From Linyphia triangularis (taxonomy: Eukaryota > Arthropoda > Arachnida > Araneae > Linyphiidae): a DNA stretch of 64,000 nt. Below, piece by piece: positions 45,901 to 59,700 of the stretch; the first letter of the stretch is position 1; each line of letters begins with the position of its first letter. A model generated the notes under the pieces. That model worked only from the letters and a program-made list of their open reading frames with translations. It was not told the origin of the DNA and did no database searches. The position numbers and the translations under genes were made by a program. The stretch spans positions 49,430,569 through 49,494,568 of the forward strand of contig OZ021723.1 in assembly GCA_963978545.1 (NCBI GenBank), written 5' to 3'.

Positions 45901-48900
45901 GAATCACTGATGCAATATAAAATCCTGTATATCAGATTACAATATTTTCTTTTATTAATCCCAGATATTGAATGCGGTATGAGGTGGAACTATTATATTG
46001 AATGAAAAGAAAAGCTGGGTACTGTTTCCTGTTTTAAGGCGACGAAAAAAAGATCAGATCTTTCATTTTGGGATGGCTTCACTTCATCAAAAAAGAGGTA
46101 AGAAATTTACTAGGAACTAACTTAGTCTAACACTCAATAAAAAAGATCTGTGAACTGACTTAACAGGGTCTTAAAGTCATGTAAAATTCAAACATGCATA
46201 TTAATTTCAGTACTCTTCCATTAGACTGGTACCAGATTAAAAACAGCCTAATTGCAGCAATATCTCATAAAAACTACAACTTTCAAATCATTTATAATTC
46301 CTGTAACTTTCCGTTAAAGGGTTCTTATAGCATCCCTGTGACAAACTGTAAACAATGCTGCTTGGCGATCATTTAAACATGTAAACATATAGGCTTGGTG
46401 CCAACTGGTAACCGTTTAACGGAAGAGCAACTTAATTTCTGTATTCTCAAATGTTAGGCACTCTGCACTAAGTATTGTTTACATAAAATTAGCAAGTAAC
46501 AGCAACCATATGCCTTTCCTTTGCTAAAAATGGTGCATGATACCATTTATTGACATTAATCGACTTGGCGGAAAATTCATACCGGAGTTGAAAGTCTTGT
46601 CTTTTAATTTTATAGTAACAAGGAGTACCTTAAAAATTTCCTTTGCAGCCTAAATCATGTTTTTCTCAAGTTTAATAATAAAATTAGGAAATATTTTGTT
46701 TGCACTTACTTTACATATTCTGGCACCAAATAGTCGGTTTGAAAACTCAGAATATTCTATACTTAACAAAGCCCTTTTCGTTCATCTCTAATTTGATTAG
46801 TGTTTATCATTAGTGTAATAAAAGAACTTTTGTCTGTATTTAATTGCATAAGGTGCCCGACTACGTTTAAAATGGCAAAATCAATTAAAATTTCACCTTT
46901 TTTTTTTTTTTTTTTATACGAATTGAAAATTTCTTTTTTCAAATCAGTTTGTGTTTTTCTTGTTCTTTAATATAAATAAGAAGCTGCTTGGCGATCATTT
47001 AAACATGTAAACATATAGGCTTGGTGCCAACTGGTAACCATAGAAGTGTAGTTATAGTCGTTCAAAAATTGTTGTTAATATGAAAATCTATGCAGAGAAA
47101 TTCCAAAATCGTGTTTTCTAAAGAATCGATTTTTCGGTAAAACTGAAATATGGCTTTTGTTCTACCTCAAAAAGTAATTATGATAAAGTTGTCATTTTTT
47201 TTACAGTTGTTTTTATGCTATGTTGAGTATAATGGCCTACAGATTTTATTATACCTAATTTTATTTAAAAGTTATTACTATGTATACATAATAATATGTT
47301 GTGAAAATATTGAAATTTATGTGTAATCTTATAAAACAGCCTATATATTTTTTATTTTTGAAAATATAACTTAGATTTTATCCTAAAATCACGTAGTAAA
47401 AAGTAAAACAAAATACATTTTAAAACTTTTTTTTTACAACATTAACCGTTTTGACAAAATATTGGTAAATTTCGACAAAAAGCTCCTTTTTTTAGAAAAA
47501 TAAAATTAAAAAAGTTAATATTTTTGTCAATTTCATGTTTTTACCATATAATGAAGACTGCAATTTAATAAAAATTGTGCAAGGCTTCCTAATGTAACTT
47601 TTTTTTAAAACTCACTTTAGGTAATAATGTTATTCCCTAATTTTTTTAATTTTAACTAATGTTGAGTAGCTTTGAAATTGTACCTAGTGCTATGTAACTA
47701 TTACTGTTTTAAGTCTTTGGTATAAGCTCAGCAAATAGTAAAAATAACATTTGCTGAGCTTAATTTTATAAGTTATTTTTATGTTAGTAGGTTTTAAACA
47801 CAAAATAAAAAAGAAATAAGTTGTTCACACTCCTTATTGTGTTTGAAAATAGAGGCCTTCATGCCACATAATATGAGGCTTAATTATAGCAAGAACCCAT
47901 CAAGAATGGATAGATGAAGGATTGTGACTTATCCAAACAACCCTACTTGAAAGAGTTTATTACATATTTCTCCACCTTTGCAAGATATTATTAACTATGT
48001 ACCTGCTAGTTGACTTATTTGTGTCATACCATACCTAAGTTAACTTTTTTTATTTTCCAAATTTACTTATCTTTTCAGAATGAATTGCATTTCTACTGTA
48101 ATTTTATATGAATGCTGTTTGTATTTAAAGGCTGAATTTTAAATTTCAGTACTAATAACAACCTTGAGGAGGTAGGAGGGATAAATTCTCTTTCTGTGTC
48201 CACTGAGGGTATGCAGTACTATGACGAAAGTAAGATGGAGGTACCTCAAGCTCCCTCAAGACTTGGATTCTTCAATTACGTCAAGGAAGAGGTGTATCAC
48301 CTCAAGTGCGCCTCCAGCTTTTGAAGAATAAAGTTGACGAAACAACTCATTTTGTGATGTTGATGGCAAAAATAACGACCAATGTGGTCTTATAAGAGCA
48401 AACCAGATTAAGGCCCAAAATTGGCCCTTTAAAGAGGCTGAAATTGAAAATTTGAGAAATGTATTGCTTTTTGTAGTGATATCTGTCATTTTTATAATAA
48501 AGTCTTTTTTAAAATATTCAGTATGGAACATTTTATTTTTTAATAAACTTTATGTTTGAGAACATAATAATAACAACTTGTGTAATTTATTGTAGTATTG
48601 ATTGATCTGAAATATTAAATGTTTCTATATGGTGGAGAATATTGACACATAAAGTATTTAACAAGCCTGAAAGAGCTCCAACAAAAGAAAATTTTACCTT
48701 CTTTAATTTTTTTAGGTATGTGATTAATACAGAAATGTAAAAATAATAATAATAATGATGATGCAGGGATAGGGGGTATAATATGAATTGAAAACATTGA
48801 CTTGTGAGCTGTTCAGGTTACAAATTTCCAATAAACTTACTTTGACTGTAAAATTAAATTTCCATTCCTGCCTTTATTTTCTAGATAGGTTTCTGATTCC

Positions 48901-50745
48901 AAAATTTTATGATTATTAATTTTTCAATTTTAGATGTATATAATACTTGGATATATGTGTAATATCTGGGGGAAAAAGATATAAATAAAACTAAGTCTAG
49001 ACTAGAAGAATTGTCATGAAAAACAAAATAAAAGCTAATGAAATATGCCAATAAAAATTGAAAACCAAAAAAGTGGATACTAGGGAAACACCAGGTTTTT
49101 TTTACAACTAATTAGACCAGTGTTAATTGTGTTTAATTATGCTGCTGTACTTATTGGGCAGAATATTGAAAGATTTAATAAGAATACAGAGTCTTTCTTT
49201 CAGAATAAATAGCAAAGTAACAGTATTTAGTTAGAGAGAAAGTTCTATTTGTGATGGCATGTTTTATTAATAGTCATTAGTGTAATTTTGTACTTAATCA
49301 GTGACATTGCGAGTGTTAAACTTTTTCTTTTGCTTTCAATCATTACTACTGGAATTTGTTTTCATTATAATTAGATTCTAATAAATGTATGAAACATTTT
49401 TAATTTTTGATGTAATTCAGGACATAATCAAATAGCAGACGTCAATCCAAAATATTATTTAAATTTCTCTTCATTAATTTGTAGATGACAGCATATTAAA
49501 ATTTCGTAAATGCCTGCTATTTTTCATCGCGTAAATATTTCGCTTTCTTTTTCCATTTCTTTGAAGACTTTGTTTTTTAAAAAAATATTACAACTACAAG
49601 AGCTAAACCAAGATCGTCCATTTTCCGCGCTTTTATCGCACCGTAACATGAGGCTTTGCGGTCTCTAGCTTTACAACAAATGCTCAACGACACGTTCTGT
49701 CGAAAATCTGACCGGTTCGTGACGTCACTCCCCGTTTTCATGTGAACGCTGGGTTACAGGAACGCTTTCCTAGGAAACCAGGGCTTCAGACATGGAAACA
49801 AGCGCATTATTAGTATATGTTAATCGCATGAAATCGTAAGAAGGAATTTACATTTTGAGCAGAGAAAAAAAATGACACAAAAGGATCAAATTTCGGCGCA
49901 GTTGGAAATGTACAAAATGCGAGTTTGAGCGCCAATCTGACTAAAAAAATTTATTTCAGTGGAATTTTGTACTTGGAGCAAGAATAAGGCAGGAATGTGA
50001 GCGATAGGTTTCCCGATCATTCAGAAGTGAAGCTGCTTCGCGGTTCAACCTTAGAAAAAAAGTTATTTTTCCGTGGGATAGAAAAAGTGGGAAAACACAG
50101 ATTTTTTTCAGGAATTAGAAAAGCGGAACTTTCTTTGAAAGAGCGGAATTCTTTTTTTTCTAAAAATTTAAAAAAGCGGAATTCCGCCACATGGCGGAAG
50201 AAACTCATCCCTGTACATAGCATATAAATACAATAAAAGTGTGCATACCTGTAGGGGAAAACTGTATAGAAGTAACACAAATTTCAGGTTTGAATGAACG
50301 TGAACTCTTGTCAATTTTTTTGCTCCCTGGCACTGGAATAGAAATAAATTCTTCATCCATCCTTTCTTCAATTAAAGCCTTATTTCCAAAATGAGTCATC
50401 TTTCTTCTGTTTATGAAATCCTTAAAAGATAAACATATTATTTTAACTTACTCAAAGAAGTTTACTTAAGTTATTTAATTATAAATTTACAGAAGTTAAA
50501 AAGCACACAGAAGACTAATACAACGTATTCAGATGCAACAGTTTTAAAATATTAATTGTTAGTGATCTTCTCCTAAGAAATCCTCCACTGAGGTTTACAC
50601 AAAAGAAAAACATGGTTTCTTCGTTTCAGTTTCATAAAAATGGTTGATTGTAAGAGATTATTATAGTAAAATTAACTACAGTAAAACATCCGAAATCCGG
50701 ACTTCCGTAATCCGGAAACTTCTAAAATCCGGACCTTTTTACGAT

Positions 50746-50780
<35 letters not shown>

Positions 50781-53700
50781 CTCCAATTCGTTTTCTCACG
50801 CGAACACCGAAGAAGATAGTCAAGTCGCGCGTGAAGAGGGGGGGGGGATGTTAAGAAATTCCGGAAACCCTGTCGCGACCTTCAGAAGGGCATCCTTTGT
50901 TATGAGGAATTGAAAGGTCGCGAATTTTCTCCGGCTCTTTGTGTTCGGATCTTATGGAATGCCAGCAAACCGGTTATGCTGCAAACCCTGGTCAGTTTAG
51001 AAGTACGAACTGAAGTAAAAATTTCAATTCCGGACTAGCTTTTGCGAATTTCACACTGCTTTATTCTGATCTCTGCTTTTGAAAATTTCCCAAATCATCT
51101 TAAGTTTTATTCATCTTTTTTTATTAAATTTAATTTTTATTAGCTTTATCTAACTAACTTAAATTTACTTTATCCAATTAACTTTAAATATTTTTCATCG
51201 ACGATATGCCAAAACGTAGCATTTCGAGTGGGTCCAGTGGCGGAAAAGCCAAACGAAAACACGTGAGTTTGTCAATTAAGGACAAAGTCAACTTGATTAA
51301 GAAGCTGGAGAGCGGAACATCGGTTGTTAACTTGTGCGAAGAGTACGGATTGGGAAAATCTACTGTTTACGATATTAAAAAGCAGAAACAAGAACTGTTT
51401 GAGTTCTTTGCCGATTCGGACTCGCCTGTTGCAATGTGCCAGAGAAAAATAATCAGTCACGCTAAAAGTGAAGAGCATGACAAAGTTATGATCGAATGGA
51501 TTCGACACACGAAGGAGTGAAGGAGTGCCATTGTCCGGACCACTTGTGATGGAACAAGCCAAAGTATTCCATAAATCAATGGAATTGTCAACCGACTGTA
51601 TCTATTCAACAGGTTGGCTTGATAAATTCAAGCTGAGGCATGGATTGCGGCATCTGAAGATTTCCGGAGAAAGAGCCTCAGCCGACACGGAAGCTGCTGA
51701 AGAATTCGTGAGTGAATTTTTGAAGCTTGTGGATGACGAAAGTCTGTCGCCAGAACAAATCTACAACGCCGATGAAACTGGCTTGTTCTGGCGATATGTA
51801 CCTCGAGACACATTAACGACGGCGGACGAAAAGAACCCTACCGGATTAAAAGATTCGAAAGAAAGGATAACAATTCTGGCATGCGGTAATGCGGCTGGAA
51901 CCCATAAGACAAAACTTTTTGTCATCGGGAAGTCGGCAAAACCAAGGGCGTTCAAAGGTGTTAAAGTGTTTCCCGTGATTTATCGAGCGAACAAAAAAGC
52001 TTGGATGACGCAAGTTCTTATGAATGAATGGTTTGAAAACCATTTCATTCCTGAAGCCCGCCAACACTTATCTTCCGTTGGTTTTCCTGATGATGCGAAG
52101 ATAGTGCTCATACTGGATAATTGTACCGCGCATCTCTCTCCGGAACTGTTGGTGAAAGATAACGTTTCGGTGTTATTTCTCCCTCCCAACTGTACATCAA
52201 TCCTTCAACCAATGGACATGGGAATAATTCGCGCATTGAAATGCCGATACAAGTCGGACTTTTTGAGGAATATGCTGAACTGTCTGAACGGAAAAGAGAC
52301 GATGCAGGATTTTTTGAAATCCTACAACCTTAAAATGGCTGTGTGGAACGCAGCAAAATCCTGGGATGCCATGCCAGCAACAACGCTAAGGAATGCATGG
52401 CACAATTTGTGGCCGGCAACGCTGTTTGCCGACGACGATCAAGAGGAAAATGATTTCGAAGGATTTCGAATCAATAAAGACAAGAAAGAAATTTCTGAGC
52501 TGATGGAGTACGTGAAATCACAGGGTACGAAATTGGCCGAAGAAGACATTTTGGATGTTTTCCATTGTGACGATGACGCTCCAACCGTGTGCTCCCTTAC
52601 GGATGACGAAATCCGCGATATGGTGCTAATGCCGGGAAGTGCAACCATATCCGAGAGTGAGGACAGTGAAGAAGAAGAAATCGAAGAAAAAATCCCTATT
52701 GATCACTTAGTAGACATTTTGGGCACTGCCATTAAAGGACTAGAGCAAAGAGATTTTGTTTCAGAATCTGAAATAATGGCTATCCACAAAATCAGAGAAA
52801 AGCTGATTAGCCAAAAGCCAAAATTATTAAAACAACTCACCATTAAGCAAATGTTTTTCAAAAACAAATAAAATTGCATGTTTCATAATTAATTGTATTT
52901 AGTTATATATTTTTATTTTATTTATGAATAATATAATATGTAAAAAAACGTGAATAATCGAAATCCGGAATTTTCCGAAATCGGGAATTTTCCGAGATCC
53001 GGAATCGCCGAAGTCCCGACGATTCCGGATTTGGGATGTTCTACTGTATTATAAAAAGGATGACTATAAGTCACACAAAATTTGCAGAAAATGAGAGCAT
53101 ACTACTATCATTTGCAATGGTTTCCCAGTTGAATTGTCAATGTAAAAAAAAATTAACCTATCTCACTTAATTTTCTTCTGCTGGACAGATAGCTTATAAT
53201 CTCAATAGAGTTATAACATAAGAAAAATATCTTCTATTTGGGCAAAATAGTACAACACGAGGATTGATTTTAATATTCCACTTACTTGTACAGCATCAAA
53301 GGATAGATTGCATGTGATCTCAAATTTCTTCAAAAGTATTTTTTCTTTGATATGATAAATGCAAACAAACTTTGAACGGCCTGCTGCTAAAATGCATTCT
53401 CCATCCGCAGAGTAACAAAGAGTAGTAAAAGCTCTAAAATCAGGGTAAAAATATTATATTACAAGCTACACATTTTTAATCAAAGTATGGATATAAAATT
53501 CTTGGATATAAAATTACCATTAAAAATAAATATATATATAACTTTAGATTCAAAAAAGAAAGATGAGTAACAAAAAAGACAGAGCTAATTCAGGGTTCAT
53601 ACTTACAGGGGTCAAAGTGACAAAATAAGAATATATAGGATTTTTTAAAAAAATATATAGGACAATATAAAACATCAAATAATAGCACACAGTTGCCACT

Positions 53701-56700
53701 GAACTTAAAAATTAACTCGTTACATATTTATATACTCGTTATATTTAATTTAAGAGAATAGAAAACACACCTTTAAAAAAATAAAATCGCCTGATCCTGA
53801 ATGTCATCCCCGTTATTGCCTCAATATTCCATCCCTAAATCAAGTTTTATTAATTACATTATATGCAATGTTGAGTCTTTTTCTTCCAGCATCTATAACT
53901 GCTTGAACTGTTCCAATTTCTTTAAGTATTTTCTTTTTTTATCTCTGTTTGCAGTCTTTTGTTGGTTCAGATTTACTGTTCAGTGTCGATTGGATTGGCG
54001 GCGAAAAGCGGGAGATTTAGCAACGAATGTAGCTAACCGGGGACTTGGTTTTCCGGAAACCCTAGAGACCGTTTGGATTTGACAACACAAAGTATTGACG
54101 TCATTTTCAATTTTGGCGACTTTTATGAAAAAATCGTGGCTAATATTCCGAACCCGGTACGGATTCTGCGCCAAGGTGATTTTTGCCAAAAAAATGGCAG
54201 CCCTGTCATTTTTTTTTATGAGCAAGAGAACTGCCTATGGTTGCCATAATTTGGCGCGGTTTGATGTAAACTATTCGTGGCGCAGAATCCGTACCGGATT
54301 CAGAATAAAAAAACCGCCATTCGATATCATACAGTAAATCTTAACCCATTTGTTTCCTACATCCTGCAAGTTAATCACAAGTTCTTTCATCCTTTTTTTC
54401 CGAGGCAGAGTTTTGTTGCTGCATCTCTCTCTGTATTATGACCAATTAATTTACTACATTGGAGGAGAAAACAGATCAGAAATTCAAGACCGTATGCTAT
54501 GGAAAAGTTCACATGTTTACAACTCCCACCGTTCCAGTAGAGTTGAGTTGTAGGTTATGCAGCACGTGACGTCACAAGAGATAAAACGCCGCCGTTACAA
54601 ATATCAATTTTGTCAAGTCTTTTTCACCTACGATCGTGCCTAAGAATCCGAAATATAAAAAATGGCAACGAAAGGCGCCGTTATTACGAATTCGAAGAAA
54701 ATATAGATCGAATCATTATAGAAATATAGGATATATAGGACAATTGTAAAATATAGGACAATATAGGACGTTTCTGCCGATTTTTAAAAAAATATAGGAT
54801 TTATAGGACATATAGGACGTCTGCGACCCCTGTACTTATAAGAAAAAAAATTCCCAGAGATTTCTCTGAGTTTTCCATAGTCGTGTTCTCCATCGCGGCT
54901 TTATTTTTAGCCACATAAATATAATAAAACCTCGATTGCAAAAATTCTTCCAATAACTCGCAAAAAAAAAACTTTTTTTTTTTTTTAGGAATAACTTTCT
55001 TCAAGTCTATGTTATCAAATAATTATGTAACTTTAACTCCTCGAGTTAGAATTAAATAAATAGCACAAAAGAGTAGGATTTTTTTCCAAAGTAACAACAA
55101 ATTTTTCCAGGTTTTAGTGGAGATTTTTCTCTTCTCCCTGAGATTTTGAGGCTGATTTATTTTCCCTGTTCTCCCTGAGGCGTATGAACCCAGTAATTGC
55201 TTTAATTCACATTCAAAGATTATATTTTTTTTAAATTTCTATTTTTAATAACGAGTTCTGTCTGACAGTTTATTTTATCTTTGTGTAAGTCTTCCCTCTT
55301 TCAGGGTTCCCACTCAAATCACAGAATGAAAATCAATGACTTTTAAGGACCTAAATAATGTTTTTTAAGGAAATTTGAAAATTGGTTTCAGACACAGGGA
55401 TGAGTTTGGTAAAAAAATCAAAAAGCTGAAAACAAAAATCCAAAAATTTTATGCGCAAAACACATTTTAAGCTATACTTTTAAAAAATTGTGTTTTTCCA
55501 TGTGCATTTATAACACTACACCATCTCTGTCCGTCCGTGAGCAAAAATGGTTTAAAATAGTGGCGCCTAGACGTAGGGATACACTTTATGGCATAGGGAT
55601 ACACTTTATCAGGCATGGTATAGCTTCAAAGCAAAAAAAATAAAATCATGTGAAAAAAATCGTCAAAAATTTCAAAATTTCAACAAGTCAAACAACTTTA
55701 AGCAATTATAACACATCAACAAACAGGCCAAATTTAATTAAACCCATTTTTCTATATTTTTAAGCTACAAGTACTAAAAATCTTAAAATCTAAATTTTTA
55801 TTCATATCGTTAAGCTTGTTCAGAAAAATAAAAAGCAACAAACAATTTTATGTACAACTGCAGTTAAAATAACAATTTTAAACACAGATTATCTAGAAAA
55901 ATTACAATTGTGACACATTTTCAAAATATTTTTATACAAAATGATAACAAAATTTGAGTAATTCTGCATAGATTCAAATCAAACGGCAAAATTTAACCTT
56001 AAACAGGCACTAATCACGAATATGGCGGCTATCGCATTAACTAGATGAATGGCTACAATTCGGTGTTGAAAATTTCGGTAATAGCTGGTATTATATGAGC
56101 GTAAACCTCGGCGAAAATGACCATCACTTGAACAAAAGTACTTTAAGCAATATCGCTTATGATACCGGCGAAAATCTAGGTATCAGTAAAAACGAACATA
56201 GCAACAACGTGCATATCGGCGATAGCATCCACAATATCAGCATAAATCTCGGTAATATCGATCTTTTCTTGGTAACACTAGCGCAAAGTTCGGTAACATC
56301 GGATGTTACTACAGAATGGCTTTCGACGAAATTTACTATAACGTCAACAGAAATATCAAAGTTATGAGTCAAATATACCGGGGCAACTCTCAACAATAGC
56401 GCTATTGTATCAGCATAACACTTGACGAAAATTACAATCACAACAACGTAAATCTCGGTGATAGTGCAATTCATCACGGTAATATCGATATTCTTTCGGT
56501 AACATCGGTGCAAATTTCAGATTTTACTATAAGATAGCACTCAGCAAAAATGACCATCAAATAAACGTAAATATCAGTGTTAACGCCGAATATACCGGAA
56601 CAATTCTCAGCAATAGAGTTGTTATATTGGCGTAATATTCTACGAAAATGAAAAACACAGCAACTTAAATCCCACCGATAACGCACGTCATAGCCACACA

Positions 56701-59700
56701 AACTTCGGCAGTAGTGGACATTACATCAACGTAACGATTAGCGAAAACGAGCATCACATACTAACGTACGTTTACACGTACAACAAACGATAATTCCGTG
56801 TATGTCAGACTTGAAAGCAAGCTAATTATTCGTATATGTTAATCGCGTGAAATAATATGAAGGAAATTACATTTTGAGAAGAGAAAAAAATGGCACCAAA
56901 GGATCAAATTTCGGCACAGTTGAAAAAGTATAAAATGCAAGTTTAAGCGCCAACCTCACTAAAAAGATGCATTTCAGTAGCTTTTTGTATTTGGAGCAGG
57001 AATGCCGTAGATTTTCCGATCGGGCGGAAGGGAAGCTGCTTCGCTTTTCAGCCTTGGAAAAAAGGTTATTTTTCTGTGGGATAGAAAAATCCGGAAAAAA
57101 CGGATTTTTTTTCAGGAATTAGAAAAGCAGAATTTTTTTATTTTTTTTAATTAAAAAAGCGGAGTTCTGCCAGATGACGGAAAAAACTCATCCCTGCAGA
57201 TATCATGTCGACATATAAATTTTTAATAAAGTATATTTTACCAAAAAAGTTACAAGTTGCTGCATGCGTAATACAAATATGTCAGAGAATTCCGATATTG
57301 GGCAGATAAGTGGCAGTCACACGGGGATAGCAAGTCTAAATTGTATTTTCATGAATTTTGCAGTTGGGCACACAACATTCACAAAAATGAAGGACTTTTA
57401 AGGACCTCTAAGCATTTTCAAGAACTTTTAAGCACCTCTAAGCATTTTTAAGTATTTTCAATGCCTTTGAACAAGTTAAAAAATAGTAAGCACTTTTAAT
57501 GACCATGGGAACCAGGGCCCAAACCATCTCAAAATTTTACATGCTCCGTCGGCATGCTAGTCTAGAAAATACATGCCTGAATAAAATTTTTACATGCCCA
57601 AACATTTCATTCATAATCATGTATCTAGTACTGACCAGTCAAAAAAGAATTATCATTAGCAACATATATACGCTGACATTGATCTATACTTATCCTAAAA
57701 TGAAATAAGCAAAGACAATTATAATAACATAAAATATTTTCACATTACACAACAAGATCATTGACTTTGTTGTGATCTTTGTTCTGATCTAAATCAAAAA
57801 ATTCTGAAGTAGTAGTGATTTGAACTACATGCCTCGTTCCTGTAGTTACAAATAACCAATTGCTGATGATGGATCAAAGTTTGCTAGCTAAACTTCATCA
57901 ATGCCTATTCGCTTTAAATTATTTATACTTTCAATGAACAAGTTGCAACGCTTTTTACATGATTCATGGCACTGAATCCTCTCACAGGCAGATGTTCTCG
58001 GAGAAACACAAGAATCATAACCTTCGACTGTCACGAACCTGTTGAAATTGCACACACGCAAGTGAAAATACAAAATATCTATCATTTGAAAGATATTTTT
58101 GATGAAATATTTACATGCCCGGCCAAGCATGTATGAGGAAAATGCATGCCCAATCTGAACTTTTACATGCCCCGGGCATGCCAACACCTAAATTGTGTAT
58201 TTGTAAGTTTCTAAACTGAGGACTGGGAGAAGACACTTCATAACAACTGATCAAAGGAGTATCTGTATTTTTAGATACTGTTTATGGTGTTTTTTTCCTG
58301 AAGCTGACCAAACTGGGACTTAATTTTAGCTTATAGGACTGGGTGCACTTAATTAGCCCAACTCTAATATTTAAGAGGTAACCATGCACATAATTGTTGC
58401 TTTTGACCTGCAAGCATGGTCAATTTTGTCAACTAATTTAAATGCTGTTACATATTTGACAACAATGAAACTGTGGAATTAATGGAGATAATAAAACAAA
58501 CTCAGATTACACATCAAAATACATCGAAATAAAAAATAGACTTGAGTGGTTAAAACATCTTTAAAATGTTTAACAGTAAAACTTTGTTTTTACAGAAAAA
58601 ACTTTTCATTGAAGAGCTCAAGAAAAATGCATCAATTTTGTTAAAAACCTAAATTAAATTTATTTTATCACCTCATAAAGTATGTTAAAGCTTTTCTTAC
58701 GTCAAATTTAGTGTGGACTGGAATTCTTTTGCAAAGAAAATAAAAGCATAGAGTCAAAGTTAAGTTCATGACCAACTAGATGACAGTAAAAGTTTTAATT
58801 TATTGCAAAAGATGGGCAGTGGACAAATTGTTTTCCTATTAGAGAGACCCTTCAATTCATGTGCTTATTCAATTAAAAGTAACTTGAAGATATCCAACTT
58901 AACATACTGTGATTTGAGAAGCTTCTTAGCTGTAATCATGTCCGATTCTCGGCGACCAACATACAAATCATTTCTTCCTTCTATGCTTCCAGTCTGCTCA
59001 GATGTATAAGCATTGAAAAATAAAATTTGGCCATCTAAAGTAGACACTGCAACTTCAGCTCCATCTGGACGAAAAACTACAGACAAACCTATAAAAAAGT
59101 TTAAATAAAAAACCAAATCCGGCATCAATATGTCAAAGTACATTTCAATGGCTACTTTTTAAGAAATAGCATAAAATCATACTTTAAATTATGAACTAGA
59201 AATTCTACTTTGAATTATATATGAGGTTGTTCTAAACACTTGATTTTTTAATTAAAAGAAATATAAAAAAAAAAATACTTTTTAAGACACTCAATAGTCT
59301 TACCATCAGATGTCAATTGAATAGTTTCTCGGCTGCTTTTACTGCCACCCACATTCCACATTCTCACAGTCTTATCCCAAGAAGCACTCACGACACATAG
59401 ATCAACTGGACTGAAACTGATTCCACTAATTGGTGCCTCATGTCCAGATAATATCTATATTACAATCAAAACATTATAGAAATTATTAAATATAATAGAT
59501 AAGACATAGTCTCAGCATTGATGAAAAAATGCAGAAAAAATATTAAGGATTTTCAAAAGGGGTCAATTTTTTTTTAATTAGTTTAGGTTTCAGAAACCAA
59601 ATATTTCAGACAGGTTTGACAAAAATAATTATTTCGGTACACAATTCCAAATTCTTGACCAATTTACAGTTTGTATTTGGGGAATAATCTAACGAAGTCT

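Larger units (their letters stand above)
44038..50213. mobile_element. Large hAT-like element with 6-bp flanking duplication
   Basis: The left end is CAGAGATGGGTTTGGT and the right end complements CAGGGATGAGTTTCTT. TACATA stands on both sides (44032-44037, 50214-50219). The first 1.4 kb and the last 0.4 kb match the shorter relative at 55395-57196. It contains a degenerate tandem-repeat region (44680-45420), a nested MITE at 45611, a 57-bp exact duplication and an exon-like segment at 48150. No transposase was found. Confidence 0.7.

Noticed and set aside
50017..50280. Minus-strand ORFs next to the PWP2 exon at 50249-50420
   Set aside because: They belong to the right end of a hAT-like element and differ in frame from the PWP2 exon; splice sites exclude them.
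51272..52648. Several minus-strand ORFs across the Tigger element
   Set aside because: They are antisense shadows of the transposase frame.
58865..59143. Taking the Met of this minus-strand ORF as a gene start
   Set aside because: The first residues before GLSVVFRPDG come from intron sequence; a TATAG acceptor at 59089-59090 marks the true exon edge.
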